DNA from: Limonium bicolor
Taxonomy: Eukaryota > Streptophyta > Magnoliopsida > Caryophyllales > Plumbaginaceae
DNA: 64,000 nt
Direction: 5' to 3'
Assembly (NCBI GenBank): GCA_023374045.1
Contig: CM041781.1
Location: forward strand, 146,870,982 to 146,934,981
The notes under the pieces are model-generated. The model ran no database searches, was not told where the DNA came from, and saw only the letters and a program-made list of their open reading frames with translations. A program made the position numbers and the translations under genes. Shown piece after piece: positions 26,411 to 39,016 of this stretch. Every line of letters starts with the position of its first letter. Positions within the stretch are counted from its first letter, which is position 1.

Positions 26411-29400
26411 GGGATTACGCCCACGTAATCAATCACTAAACATTGGCTTAAATGTTCTGCCGTCGTGAAGTGTTTTAACTTCCACGCGGTCTATTACACA
26501 ATGGATTCTGATTAGAGGATCTTAACCATATTGGCGGTTTAGTTCCTAAACCAAGAATTCTCATTGGAGTTTGTTTAAACTCTTGGTTAGTTTCGATTTT
26601 GGCCTGTTAGGCTTCTAGGCATTAATAATTAGCCATCCACTCATGTTCACCATGTACATTCAACACTTGAATCACTGGCTCACTAGTTTCTGCTGCGAAA
26701 CTCTAATAACTGTAGAGCTTAATTGCTCCCTTTTTGTTATTCTTACTGTATTGTACATCCCCAATTGTCACCTTTATCTTGGTGACAATGGTTTCTCAAC
26801 CGACGCGTGGTATCTTTTACCGTTAGCGAATTCGGTGAGTTATAAACCTTCTATCCACTTCCATAACAACTTACTGTGTATACAGCTATGTATTTCACAA
26901 TGATTGGCTTGTTTCCTTCCGACTTACTGTCGGTTGAGATTGAGCTACTACCTAGTATGTAGTGCTCTCTCAGCTATTTACAACATTTGTGGTATATTCC
27001 ATACCGCTATTTGGCAGTTAGTGCTACTGTAGTCACTTACTGTTAATCATGTCTCCATATTTGGTTTTGTACAAGTACTCTTTTATTGGTGTGGTCTTGC
27101 ATTTCCTATGCATCGGCCATTATAACATTATTCCTCCACAATTAACATGTTTCCAATTCCTAGCTATCCCACTCGATCATTACTGCGCAAGTGCAATACC
27201 AAAACACTCAGTCATACAGAGTGCAGAGGCGTAAACTCTTGACAGTAAATCTCTTATGCTATTCGCCATGGAATTCACACTGAGTTCCTCATCACGTAGT
27301 ACCTACCACTGGCTTATTGCCCAGTCTATTTAACATCACTTACCTTGCATCTCCACTGAGTTTAACTCATAACTGGTCTTATCTGTTACATTATCGTTTA
27401 ACAACATTTATACAACGGTCGCTTGTTGCGCACCGTGCTCTTACTCCCTGTATAACACTAACTTATATCGTATCTACTGTCACCCCAACTTCCACACATA
27501 AACTTACATTATTCACATTATGGTTCATCCCTCCTTTGGATGACTACTAAATGCTCCTTGAGCATCGATCATTCGAGTCACAAGCCGGCATTATTCAGCT
27601 CGGTGTTTCACTTTATACACACATGCTATTAAGCTAACTGCTCTTTTTCAGTAATAACGTCGTCCATCCCTAACATATTTCTTGAACTTGATTCACATAG
27701 CTACCGCTCCTGCGGTCTCACAAGTATCCCCACTCTTAATGCAGTGGTTCGTTTACCACTCTACTTACTTGTATTATATGAACTTCTACCATCAATCGCA
27801 TTTATATAACATATCTTGCTTATGGCTTATGAGCCTTGTTTGCCTTGAGCTGAGCTCATTGTAGGCTGTCCACACACATGTACTTCTCTGTAAAATGTTA
27901 CATGGTTAGAGGTTATATTGGGCTCCATGACAAGGTCGTTGCATCACGTTTCCTTTCATGGGATTCCCCTTAGGTTTGTCAGTCCGTCTCCTGACAACCT
28001 ATGTCTAAACTGGGTGTTAGTTTCAACCCTTGTGTTTCTGTCATGTCATTTTGTTCAACAATTGTTGATGCGAACACCCCTCAAGGATTGCTCCTGGGTG
28101 TTGTTACGTTATGCCGTTACATTTGGCTCACACTTATTGGTACATTGCGTTAGCCACGCCGTTTGCGTTCTTAACTGACTTATTATCTCCTTCTGTGAAG
28201 ATCAACATTTCCTGGTAGTGTAGGTACTCATTATGGGAGTTTCATCCCGTTCTTTGCACATTGATGTGTCCACATTAGGCATCTGCTTGTCACGTACAGG
28301 CTGGGTCACCGTTCCAGCTATCATGTTTATTCCTCGGAATTCTTAAGACATGTGTGATGTCTTTATATAACAGTTAGTGCACTTCGCACCTCTTGACTCT
28401 TAAACATATCCTTGAAATGAATTCACTGACTCCTTTAGTCTAGTTATCTCAACTGAGTTCCTTAACTTCAACCATTCCTTGTAATCTTTAGCTCTTGTTT
28501 GATTTATACTGCTGACCGTAGGCGGAGTCGACTACTTCCCGTGTTTCGGACTCTACTCGTATACATATGTGGGGTACCATACTGATACATTGCTACTTAC
28601 CCAACTAACCCATAAGTAGGTCTGTCAGGCCCACAAGCTCCTATCGGAGTGCGGTCGTCCCACAATTCAATTGGTACACTCGTAGTGTCCGTCACACGCC
28701 TAGGTGAAGTATTCTATTGTCAACTCCCTTATATTGTCCCGTGACAATATTCATTCCATGCTTCCCGAACTTAATCGAGGGAAAGTTTATCCACTGTCGT
28801 ATTTTATCATCTGCCCCTTGGTTTTACTGGTTTGGTTTAAAAGAAGGTCGGAAAGAAGTGTTGGTTTGAAAGAAAATTTGGTTTTGAAAAGAAAAGGGTT
28901 TGAATAAATGTGGGTTTAAAGAAAAATTTTCATGGTTTCACAACATCTTCTTACCTTAGCCAAGTCTAGCTTCTTGCTGACTGGTGTACTTACAATCACA
29001 GAGGTTAGGCTATTAAGCCCTTCCACGGTTATAATGTTCACACTTAACTTCGTGGTACTTTACTAAGTACTCTGTAGTGGTTATAAATTTCCCGAACAGC
29101 CCTGTTATAGCAGCACTTGCTATGGCAAGTGCGCCCTGCTAACTGGCTATCGGTTTAACACATACCAATTGTGGTATTGTTTTTACCCATACTGTCATCA
29201 GTGGCCTTGTTGGCCCTCACTGATCTTACTGCCTTGATAATAACTCTTCTAGGTGACTTCTCACTGTCTTCACCTGACGATCATCAACTAGGGTGTTTCC
29301 CTTTCTGGGAGACCCCTTTTGTCTTAGTATTATATTTTCTTTGTAGCCCGTTCCACGTATTTGTCGCGGTTACTGAGACTTGTCTCTTGTTTGGGTACTA

Positions 29401-29930
29401 CGTTGTAGTTCCCTTGTCGGTTGGTACACCGTTGGTGTATTGTTTATCAACTGTGGTCCCGTAGACACTTGTCTCGGTTTCACTAATCCACTTCTTGCCT
29501 GTTGCACGGTTGGTGCGTTGCAAGTTGGTTTTTCTCGACTGCTTAGCATGTCGACCCAGGTTGCCGGAAATTCTATTCCTCTATACACAAGATCCTTCAT
29601 TCATTGCTATGAAATGCGGTTAACATTGTTCAGATGGAGACCGTCTCCGGGATTCCTAATTTCCGGGATCTACCGTATGACAGGTTCTCCGTACCCTTAG
29701 AGGTTTTCAATAACAGCCAGATCGGTATTTCCGAGTATGAGAGGACTTTCATCTCTCTGGCGTTGTTCCCCAAGTTATAAAACAGGGATTGTGGAGGGTG
29801 GGATGGATATTGTAGGTTTCCAGTACACACTGGTAGTTCCTATTTAGCGTATCTCTCACGCTATCACTCAACCCTTAACCCAAAGTACAAAAATCCTAAC
29901 TCGGTACTTCCTAAGCTCGGTAATTCAGTC

Positions 29931-29958
29931 ATCAGAGCGATACTTCGCTCTGATACCA
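29931..29958 (-). promoter_or_regulatory. tRNA-Met primer-binding site in a hairpin, unit 3
   Basis: PBS at 29958-29947 on the minus strand; the perfect 10-bp stem spans 29931-29954. Confidence 0.85.
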
Positions 29959-29963
29959 CTTTT

Positions 29964-32900
29964 TGTAACACCCCATCCAACATTAACATACTTACAATAG
30001 ACTGCAGCGGAAGAACAACCTCATCACATTACTTAACTCGTTGGTGTTACACGCCGTTAGCCACCCACGTGGCTAACAAGGCTAATACATACACAATGTA
30101 CCGGTCTGATGGGCTAAATTCCCGAGCGTCTACACATTACTATCGATTTCCATTAACAACAACACAACGCACTCCTTCCAACTATACCGAGTATTTATAA
30201 ACTGATGCCGACAACAATTTCGGTCTTACTACACCTACTGTATACATACACTTAAATGATTACCCATGTACGACGACTACCCGTCCTACTCTCGAACGGC
30301 TTCCAGCACTTCGTACCTGAAATAGGAAAAGAAGAGAAAGGGTGGCCCCCAAGGGGCTCAGCACCTTTGCTGGTATGGTAATCCCGCAGCCCACATGCTA
30401 CCGGGCCACGCACAACTAATTTTCGTCTTAGCATGCGGTTGATTATATTTAATTCATGCATGTAACAGTAAACACAACACTTAACATTTCGCCTCAATGG
30501 GCTCAACAATCGGATAATACATCCTACTTAATAAGTCACTCATGGTATTCATCATCCCTAGAGTGTTCCTCCTCCAATGGAGCTACTTCCTTAATAGACG
30601 ACACATACCCTTAAATCGGGTTATCCTTAAACGCCTCTTATCACAAACTGGGAATCATATCCATGATCCACACACTCCACATTTTACAACATATAACATA
30701 CACTACATAACAACACTTAACAACACTTTGCACGTTTCCACGTGCACCCCATAACACCGCAATAGATATTGCATCACAACAAAGATACATAACATAACGG
30801 GAATGGTCCTCTTAGGAACCGACCCAAACATTACTAATACACTGGTGAGCCTAGAGAATGTTGCCAGTCTCATGATAAGCTCGTTACATAACTCGTTACC
30901 GTCTCGTTAAATGAACGGTTAACTTAACACAAGGTGTCTCGGATATAGTGATCCAAGCACACCGAAACAAACATAACAATAGTATGCCCCTGTGGCCCGA
31001 CGTGAGTCAGTAATAGCCTTGGTTAAGCTAAAGGGAAGACTGGGAACCAAATTGGAAAACAACCATAACATACGGAGAGGATCGAACCTGCTATGACAAC
31101 GACCCCCATACTCACACGCGTGGCCGGAACAGACCGGACTCCTCACTCCCCCGTTAGCACTTGTTAGAAGTTCAACTTTGAACTTTATTAAACAATCACA
31201 AACATTGGGTTAAGTCTTGTTAGACATACACAAGGGAAGAGAGAGTCATACATTCACGTACAAACATCACACACAAACATCACATAACCAACTCACGCAT
31301 AGCCATGGTTAGAACGTTCCTTAAGTCGGAAACGTTGTTACCGGATACCGTTCTCCTACGTTTACCTAATAGTGGTTAACTAGCCCTTCAAGCGCATTCG
31401 AGGTTACCGGTATCGGCACGTAAACATACAATAACAATAACGACTGTAAACTCGTTTCATGATTTATCTCATAACGTGGCAAACATACAGAAAAAACACA
31501 TTGGCATACAAGCCGGTGTAATCCGGTAGGACACAGGTTGCAAGAAAACCATACCTGTCACCGGAGTCCACTTTACCACGTCCACTTATGTTCCTCGAGC
31601 AATTCTCGAACAACTGTTAACATCACATGTTTTTATTAACATTGGGGTAACACGTTTGTTTAAAGTCTAACGCTTATAACTTTTCCCCGTTAACTTGGTT
31701 AAATAACTTTACATTTTAACTTGTTTACTTTCACATTTTATTACAACTTTTCACCCACTTAATTGTCATTAAAACTCACCTAACAAGTCCTTAACAACCT
31801 CAAAACCTCATTAACCATCAATCCCCATCATTACACATCATTTCCATACCTTAAACAATGTTTTTGGTCCATACAACACCTTGTCCGAACTTGTGTCCGG
31901 ACTTCCCAAGTTCGGACACAAGCCGCGACCCAATACTGAAAACCATACACACGTCCGAACTTGTGTCCGGACTTCCCAAGTTTGGACACAGTTCGAGAGT
32001 AAATCCCAGATAGAAACAGTCACGTCCGAACTTGTGTCCGGACTTCCCAAGTTCGGACACAGTTCGAGAATGAGAAAATCCTTTACCCAACAGAGCCTGT
32101 CCGAACTTCCATGTCCGGACAGAAGTTCGGACACGGCAAAACATTCAATTTCCAAGTCTTTAAACACTTAACCAATTTCACCAAACTTCTCCTAAAGCCT
32201 CATAATGTTTCCTAACATCATTTGGCACATCAACACACCTTTAGCCATGTGCTAAACTCTTTAAATCACTCACCAAAACCATCTTATCATTCACAAATTT
32301 CTTACAAAATTCCTAGCACTTAGGATGTTTTCTCCTTAAGATTTCTAAGTGGTAGTTCACCAATAAAGACCACTACACCAAGGTGTTTCCTCTACACCTT
32401 AACATCATCTCTCAACTCCTTTTTTTACTAACTAAATCTCCTTTTTACAACTTCTTGAATTCTTTTCTCAAAACCTTACTTAAACATCATTCTCTCCTTA
32501 TTCATCAACATTACCCAAACCTTAAACAAACTTCTCCAAGACTTAAATACATCCTAATAACATTCATTGGGTTCCTAGAACTTCCAAGATAACACCTAAG
32601 TCCTTGCATCACTCTAAATCACCTTAACACATGTTTTCTTCTCAAGTAAACATTTATTCACCTTTAACACTTCCTAGTTCACCAAGACCATTTAAAACAC
32701 TTAGAACTTCTCACACATTTTCCCAAATTTGGCCATAGCTTCTCTTGTATATACTCACATTCAAACACTTAGGTTTTTACCTTATTTCATTCAAAACACC
32801 TAAAATCCATCAAACACATTTTTATACACAAACTTCACACATTAAGCACTACATCACAATATAGTGCATAAGCTTAAATTGCTTGGCACTTAGGCCCTTA

Positions 32901-34582
32901 AACAACATGGCTCTTAGGCCCTTAAATTGCATAAACCTTAAACACTGAATTTCCCACATAAGTAATGCCTTTGACCTGCAAATACACCACCAATACATAT
33001 GCCCTTAATAAACTCCTTGAGAGCATTTTACTAGCTCATTTGCCATTGGCTCCTTAGGTATTTTTATTAAGCAAATCAAGCTCATTTTCCTAAGGCATTT
33101 AAACTACATTGAGATAGTTTGTTTACCTCTTTTCCTCTCAAACTTCTTTCTTGTTTCCTTGTAAAACCGGTGGGGTGTTTGGTTGTTGTCAACTTCTAAA
33201 CAATGTACAAATAATAGAATGAGTATTCAAGCATTATGCTTCATCTCATTGTAAACCCTAGTTACACATATTGTTTTAACACATTAAGGTAATTGTTTTA
33301 CCTTGGAATTGGAAGAGAACTTGAACGAGTATCAAGAGAGGACTCCTCCTAGCCCTTGGAAGATTCAAATGAAGCTAAAACAAGCAAGATAAATACACCA
33401 TGGTGAGGTGAATTTTCGGACAACACAAAACATGAAGGAAACATCATTTTTCTTTGAGTTTCCTTACCTTGAAGCAAAGGAGAACAATAGTATGTGAAAA
33501 GGTGAGCTCAAGCTCCATCAATGGTGAATCTCCTTGGCACCGAAATGAGGCTTTTGAAGATTTGAAAAGATAGAAGTGTAGAGCTTGCTCCAACTAGAAG
33601 AATGGTGGTCTTGAAATTAAATTTGGATAAGTGAGCTAGATTTTACAAGAGTTCAAAGGTGGACTTCCATGGTGGTGGTGCTATATTACCGAGAGAGAAC
33701 AAGAAGAGAGAGAAGAAGAAGTTGGAACCGTGTGAAATGGAGGAAGGACAAGAGAGAATGAGATAAGATTGCTTTAAGAAGATATTTGTAACTTATAAAG
33801 CAAATAGTACTTTACTTTAAGCTTAACTTTACTTATTTGATTTCTTTTACATGTTGGTGACTCACACCATGAAAAACCGGCCCCATATGCCTAGGAGGGT
33901 ATAATAGTCTTTGTTGACCAATTTAATTACTTATAACATTATATGTTACAAACTAGCTTATAAAAGTTACTATTCACAAACTAAGGCACTTAGAAGTGAA
34001 ATTTTTGATTTCCCATTGATATAGCCACCCAAATGTGATACTATATAGTACACATGTTAATTAAAGAGCAATGATGGACATTTAGCCATTCAAAACTCAT
34101 TTACAAGACAATTTTTCAAAAACGTGCTTTAAGACTCCTTAAAGCACATTTTGTGTTTTAACTTGTTTTCAAGCTTGGTTTTCTTTGGTAATTGATTTAA
34201 TATGTTCATTAACATATTTGTAAGGTGTAGGTATGACCATTAGGTCTTATACAAATTTATTCCAAGCTTAGAGCATATTTTGCTCTTATTGACTTTAAGG
34301 TATTTCCTTGTGTTTTATTTGGTTTAACTGTCCACCAAAGTTTCCTAAGGACTTATTTAGCCCTATCAAATCATAATTAAATGTTATCAAGTCTTGGTAG
34401 GCTCTTTGGGTCCTAACCAAGTTCACTCATAGCTTAGAGCATGTTTTTGCTCAAACTGTGTCTTAATGCTTTATTGCATTTATTATGGTCTAAATTGTTC
34501 ACTGATGTTACTAAGGCACTTTTTAGCCTTTACATACCATAGTTTGATATTTAAACCACATATCAAGGTTTGGGGTATTTCA
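29964..34582 (-). repeat. Array LTR 4 (5'-most LTR of the array)
   Basis: 4619 bp. It is followed at 34583 directly by ATAATACCG with no PPT, showing that this is the outer 5' end of the minus-strand element. If the array is transcribed, this LTR would supply the first promoter. A few private substitutions lie near 31304 and 33327. Confidence 0.88.
31883..32132 (-). repeat. Four iterated hairpins in LTR 4
   Basis: Units at 31883, about 31953, 32024 and 32099, with the same stems as in LTRs 1-3. Confidence 0.85.
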
Positions 34583-34916
34583 ATAATACCGAAATTACAA
34601 CAAAACGTCATGAAATTTTAACACAAGATAGAGGATGTTTATTAGAGACTAATGCCGTTGGAATTTCGTTATTTCGACTTTCCAATAATAAGTTATGAAT
34701 TATGGGAGATTCCAGATTGCAAGATTTTTATCTAATCGGTTATTTATCAAATTAACCCGATTCCAACTCTCAAAATTCTTAAAAATCATCCTTTATTTTC
34801 AGTTAAAATTTCATAATTTATCTCGGCCTGAAACATATTTTACAAAATCAGATTCCCTTAGAGCACGAAATCAGCGTTTTAGATAAAGATCTTGCTCTAT
34901 CAATTTGACCATGCTC

Positions 34917-34931
34917 TTTCTATAAAAGGAC
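34917..34931 (+). promoter_or_regulatory. TATA box of the Tat-like LTR
   Basis: TCTATAAAAGGACC is a strong plant TATA element, placed between AT-rich upstream sequence and a leader-like downstream sequence, as expected at a U3/R boundary. Confidence 0.5.
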
Positions 34932-35495
34932 CCCCAAAAAACGAACTAGGGCAGAGGAGATCATCCCCAAAGTCAGAGAACTCAGCCGTCAACCTACTTC
35001 CAACGTTTTTGCAACCCCGAGCCTCGAATCTATACCGAAATCATCCCGAAATCACCAAAAAACACATTCCTTCTTCTCCCATTGAGATTCCTAGCACCAA
35101 AACACAAAAAATACAGAAGCAAACCGTGGCTAACAATACAAGGAAGAAGGAGCCAGAAGCTTGGGTCAAAGTCGAACCAGATTGGCCATCAACGAAGCTC
35201 TCGAAGATTCCCGACGTGAAGGAACAATCAAATCCCGAAGTCAAAACAGGTTGGAATTTGACTTCCTTAACCCCTCTGACCAGAATACACTTATGTGTGA
35301 AATTTCTAATCGAATTGACTTTTTATTGCTTCTGAATTAAGGTTTGTTTGTGTTTTTGTCTAATAACTTGTTAACTAAGTTTCGTATTAATTTTGACTTC
35401 AAATTGAATTCTTTCAATCACTAACGTCTTGTACATCTTTCAGGCGTACACACCCATAAAATTTGAGCCAAAACACCTTCGGGAACAGCCTCAAC

Positions 35496-35760
35496 GCCGC
35501 TGTCCGAGGGCAGTCCGCACCCACGGACGTCATGTCTAGGGTCATGGACTCCCTGTCCGTAAGCCCGGACGCCCACGGACGGCGGCGGGATTTTAAAAAA
35601 TTCAAAATTTAGGTTTTCTAATAATGTCCGGGCCCACGGACAGCCTGTCCGTGGCCCCGGACTTTGCAAATTTTTGTTTTCCTTTAATTTCGACTCTTCT
35701 GTATAATTAGGTTAACTGGGGTCCGTGGTCTCGGACATGGGGTCCGTGGCTACGGACGTA
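35496..35760 (+). repeat. Cluster of GTCCG...CGGAC hairpins in the Tat-like LTR
   Basis: At least four inverted repeats are visible. The longest, near 35625-35662, pairs GTCCGGGCCCACGGACA with TGTCCGTGGCCCCGGAC with one mismatch. GTCCG...CGGAC pairs near 35720-35736 and GTCCGTGGCTACGGAC near 35741 follow. The core is the same pentamer pair found in the tandem-array LTR hairpins, although the elements differ. Confidence 0.7.
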
Positions 35761-36050
35761 AGCAAAATTCGACCTAATTCTGCCTCCGAAACCCTAGTTT
35801 AGGTAGCTTTTAAGTTCACTTTAATTTTCTGTCAAAAAATGCTAAAAAACCAAAAAAACAGAAGCTCGCGCACTTAGGTTAAAACGACTCGTAATAACCG
35901 TAAATAAACCAAGTAGAGGAAAAACGACCTAGGAAGGGTAATGAAAGTAATTGAACCCTAAATAAGTCGAATATCAAGCCCCCGAACCCGAACTCTCCTT
36001 TCCTAATTTGATCTAGGTTAAAATTAGGTGGCGACTCATAATAGGTTCCA

Positions 36051-37360
36051 GTGAGCTAGCTTAGGTTTTAATAATTATTGTTTTTATGACATAGTTATTA
36101 ATCTTAGGTTATAAGTGGACCTAAAACCCGACTAGATCCCAATCAACTTAATCCACATAGGATACGGTTTAAAATCGAGGCTCACAAAACTATACTTTAA
36201 TTGTTGTTACATTAAAAACCATATATTATAAGTTATTCTTATGAAAAATTCATAAACACAATTTTTAAACCCATTTACCATTGTCCAAAAATTCCCAAAT
36301 TAAACATATAGTAGCTATAACATTTTAGACATATTATAAAATTTTTATTTCATAAAAATATCTTTTAAAATTATCTAAATAATTCCATAATACTCAGAAC
36401 TTACAAAAATTATAATTTGCGTTTAAAAACTCATATTAATTTACATCAAAATAAACTAGATTTTATAAGGAATCTATGGTTAAAATTTCAAGTCAAAATA
36501 CATTCGGGAAGGTATTTAAATTAATTCAACAAGTTAGGGTTTAATTCTGGAATTCTCGGTCGTCCGTTTCTAAAACCTATGATCGGACGGCCACTGAAAC
36601 GCGAGTTCATCAGCAGATCGAATTCGAATGCCGAGTACTAAATCGATGATATCTCTCAACTCATAGAACCGATTTTGATGATTTTTGTCTCATTGGATTC
36701 GAAATTCCAAGACGCTTCTAATGGTACCAATTATGCGAGTTATAATGCAGTATAACGTAAATACGATTCTGGGTTTACCAAGTTAGGGTTCATACGGTTT
36801 CGATTTGTGTTTTGACAAATTCTCCCAATTCAGTACGTAATAGACTAAATTGATACAGGGGTTTGGTCGACAATGAAAAATCGATTAGCATCATCGGAAG
36901 AATTTGAAGAAAAATTCACCGGAGAAGCACCAATCGAAGGAATTCGATTTGGGTTTTCTGGAAAAGGTTCAAACTTGACTGTTTCGAGGGGCTAACTTTG
37001 AGGATCTATAATTTACAGCACAGATCGAGTTAGGACGTGTTATTTGGCTTAATCGAAAGATGAGACATAGATCTACAGATTGCTAGCAAGAACTCACCCT
37101 AATTCGCTATATACAGAAATAAATCTAGTCCTAAAGTTACGAGTTTACCTTGTATTTTTTCCTATGATTTTATGCGATGTCGGATCAGGAACTTTAGGAA
37201 CCTCGCTCTTCCAAATGGTTGTGAACCAGCCTTGGTCGTTAACATGAAAATTGTAGAGAGATTTGAGATCTTCAAAACAAGCTAAAGAACACGAAATTTG
37301 GCTAAGAAACGAAGAAGTTATGGCGAGACAAAGTTTACCTGATTTTAGAACAATTTGGAA
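36051..37360. other. Unassigned AT-rich sequence, possibly degenerate LTR
   Basis: No coding frame, RNA gene or clean repeat boundary was found. On the minus strand it continues the LTR-like sequence of 37361-39004, so it may be the U3/R/U5 remainder of a truncated minus-strand LTR, but no TGTTACA terminus was seen. Confidence 0.3.
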
Positions 37361-39016
37361 TTATGGGTTACGGCTTTGCAGGGAGGCAACTTTGGATTGA
37401 TTTTCCGGTGGATGTAGGAAGAGTTAGGTCAAGTGTGAGCTATGGTTGTAAAGAGGAGATTAAGGAGAAGAGAATGAAAAAGACGACACTGGAAAAATTC
37501 GAAAGGATGAGTGAGATACGGCCGTCACAAGTTAGGGCAAAATACTGGTGAGAATGAGAATACTTAGCCGATTTTGCTGGGAATTCCGGCGAGGCGGACG
37601 TGGCGGACACGTGTCTGAGTCAGGAGAACCCTAGCCACGTCAGCATTCTTCAAATTTTTGACCCTAAACTTCATTCTATCATAACTTTGGCTAGGATGAT
37701 CCGTTTTTGACGTTCTTTTTATCAATCTTCTTGGTTTTCCATAACCTTTTTATTGGTATAGGTTTCATGGGCTGGTTTGACCATTATCAAAAAGTCAACC
37801 CTAGCAAGGCTTAATAAGCTTTATGGTTTCCATGATTTTATGTTGACTTTTATGATTCAAATTAATGTTCCAACTCTTTCTAAAATCTTTATAATATACT
37901 TGGAGTGTTTAGAAAATTTTCCAAGATTTATTGACTTATAAACCTTATTATTAAATTCATAATACTATATAATAATATATAGTTATCCAATATTTAATAG
38001 TATTCTTTAGGATAAAATAGAAGAAATCCCATGATTTAATTTTCATAATTCCATATAAGGATATAATAATTTATTATTCATAATTCCATACAATAATTTA
38101 ATAATTGATAGTATTATTTATGTTTTAATAAAAGAAATTCCCTAAAGTAATTTAAATTAATTTAGGGGTATTTCAGCTTCATTCAGCTTAATTTATGGGT
38201 TATGGCTTTGCAGGGAGGCAACTTTGGATTGATTTTCCGGTGGATGTAGGAAGAGTTAGGTCAAGTGTGAGCTATGGTTGTAAAGAGGAGATTAAGGAGA
38301 AGAGAATGAAAAAGACGACACTGGAAAAATTCGAAAGGATGAGTGAGATACGACCGTCACAAGTTAGGGCAAAATACTGGTTAGAATGAGAATACTTAGC
38401 CGATTTTGCTGGGAATTCCGGCGAGGAGGACGTGGCAGACACGTGTCTGAGTCAGGAGAACCCTAGCCACGTCAGCATTCTTCAAATTTTTGACCCTAAA
38501 CTTCATTCTATCATAACTTTGGCTAGGATGATCCGTTTTTGACGTTCTTTTTATCAATCTTCTTGGTTTTCCATAACCTTTTTATTGGTATAGGTTTCAT
38601 GGGCTGGTTTGACCATTATCAAAAAGTCAACCCTAGCAAGGCTTAATAAGCTTTATGGTTTCCATGATTTTATGTTGACTTTTATGATTCAAATTAATGT
38701 TCCAACTCTTTCTAAAATCTTTATAATATACTTGGAGTGTTTAGAAAATTTTCCAAGATTTATTGACTTATAAACCTTATTATTAAATTCATAATACTAT
38801 ATAATAATATATAGTTATCCAATATTTAATAGTATTCTTTAGGATAAAATAGAAGAAATCCCATGATTTAATTTTCATAATTCCATATAAGGATATAATA
38901 ATTTTTTCATAATTCCATACAATAATTTAATAATTGATAGTATTATTTATGTTTTAATAAAAGAAATCCCCTAAAGTAATTTAAATTAATTTAGGGGTAT
39001 TTCAGCTTCATTCAGC
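37361..39016 (-). repeat. Tandem duplication, two copies of about 832 bp, from a degenerate LTR
   Basis: Copy 1 (37361-38192) and copy 2 (38193-39016) are almost identical, differing by scattered substitutions and a few indels. Each ends with GGGGTATTTCA followed by GCTTCATTCAGC. On the minus strand this reads TGAAATACCCC, the LTR start used by the array and by the Tekay element at 57919. The copies therefore look like the 5' part of a related minus-strand LTR that duplicated in place. The 62-64-codon frames at the start of each copy are not evidence of a gene. Confidence 0.75.

Larger units (their letters stand above)
25062..29963 (-). mobile_element. Array internal region 3 (no gag-pol)
   Basis: 4902 bp. 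Landmarks: pol-end/PPT at 25062-25097, second PPT-like tract at 26396-26410 and PBS hairpin at 29931-29958. It matches internal region 1 at positions where region 2 differs. Confidence 0.85.
1448..34582 (-). mobile_element. Tandem array of a large-LTR non-autonomous (LARD-type) Ty3 retrotransposon: four LTRs, three internal regions
   Basis: A ~9.5-kb unit repeats from 1448, 10956 and 20441, and a last LTR starts at 29964. Read on the minus strand, every LTR begins TGAAATACCCC and ends GGTGTTACA. Each internal region starts with a tRNA-Met primer-binding site (TGGTATCAGAGC, 5 nt from the LTR) and ends with the polypurine tract AAGGGGGGTAGA. LTRs are about 4.62 kb and internal regions 4.87-4.90 kb, with no open frame of retroelement size, so the family must rely on enzymes from elsewhere. 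Sharing of LTRs between adjacent units is the expected product of unequal recombination between LTRs. Sequence similarity to the LTR at 57919-63566 places it near Tekay/Del chromoviruses. The flanking pentamers (AAAAT, ATAAT) suggest a single original insertion. Confidence 0.9.
34583..36030 (+). mobile_element. LTR of the Tat-like element, right part
   Basis: This is the probable continuation of the LTR interrupted at 1447. It has AT-rich upstream sequence, a TATA box near 34920, then a less AT-rich transcribed-leader-like portion with repeated GTCCG/CGGAC hairpins. It ends near TGGCGACTC at about 36030, a sequence like primer-binding sites of Tat-lineage elements. The frame at 34892-35335 has no recognisable domain and is best treated as leader. 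The LTR end is not sharply defined. Confidence 0.4.

Noticed and set aside
37363..37551. Duplicate 62-64-codon frames at the start of both 832-bp copies
   Set aside because: They lie in LTR-like sequence, have no domain, and their conservation is due to the recent duplication.
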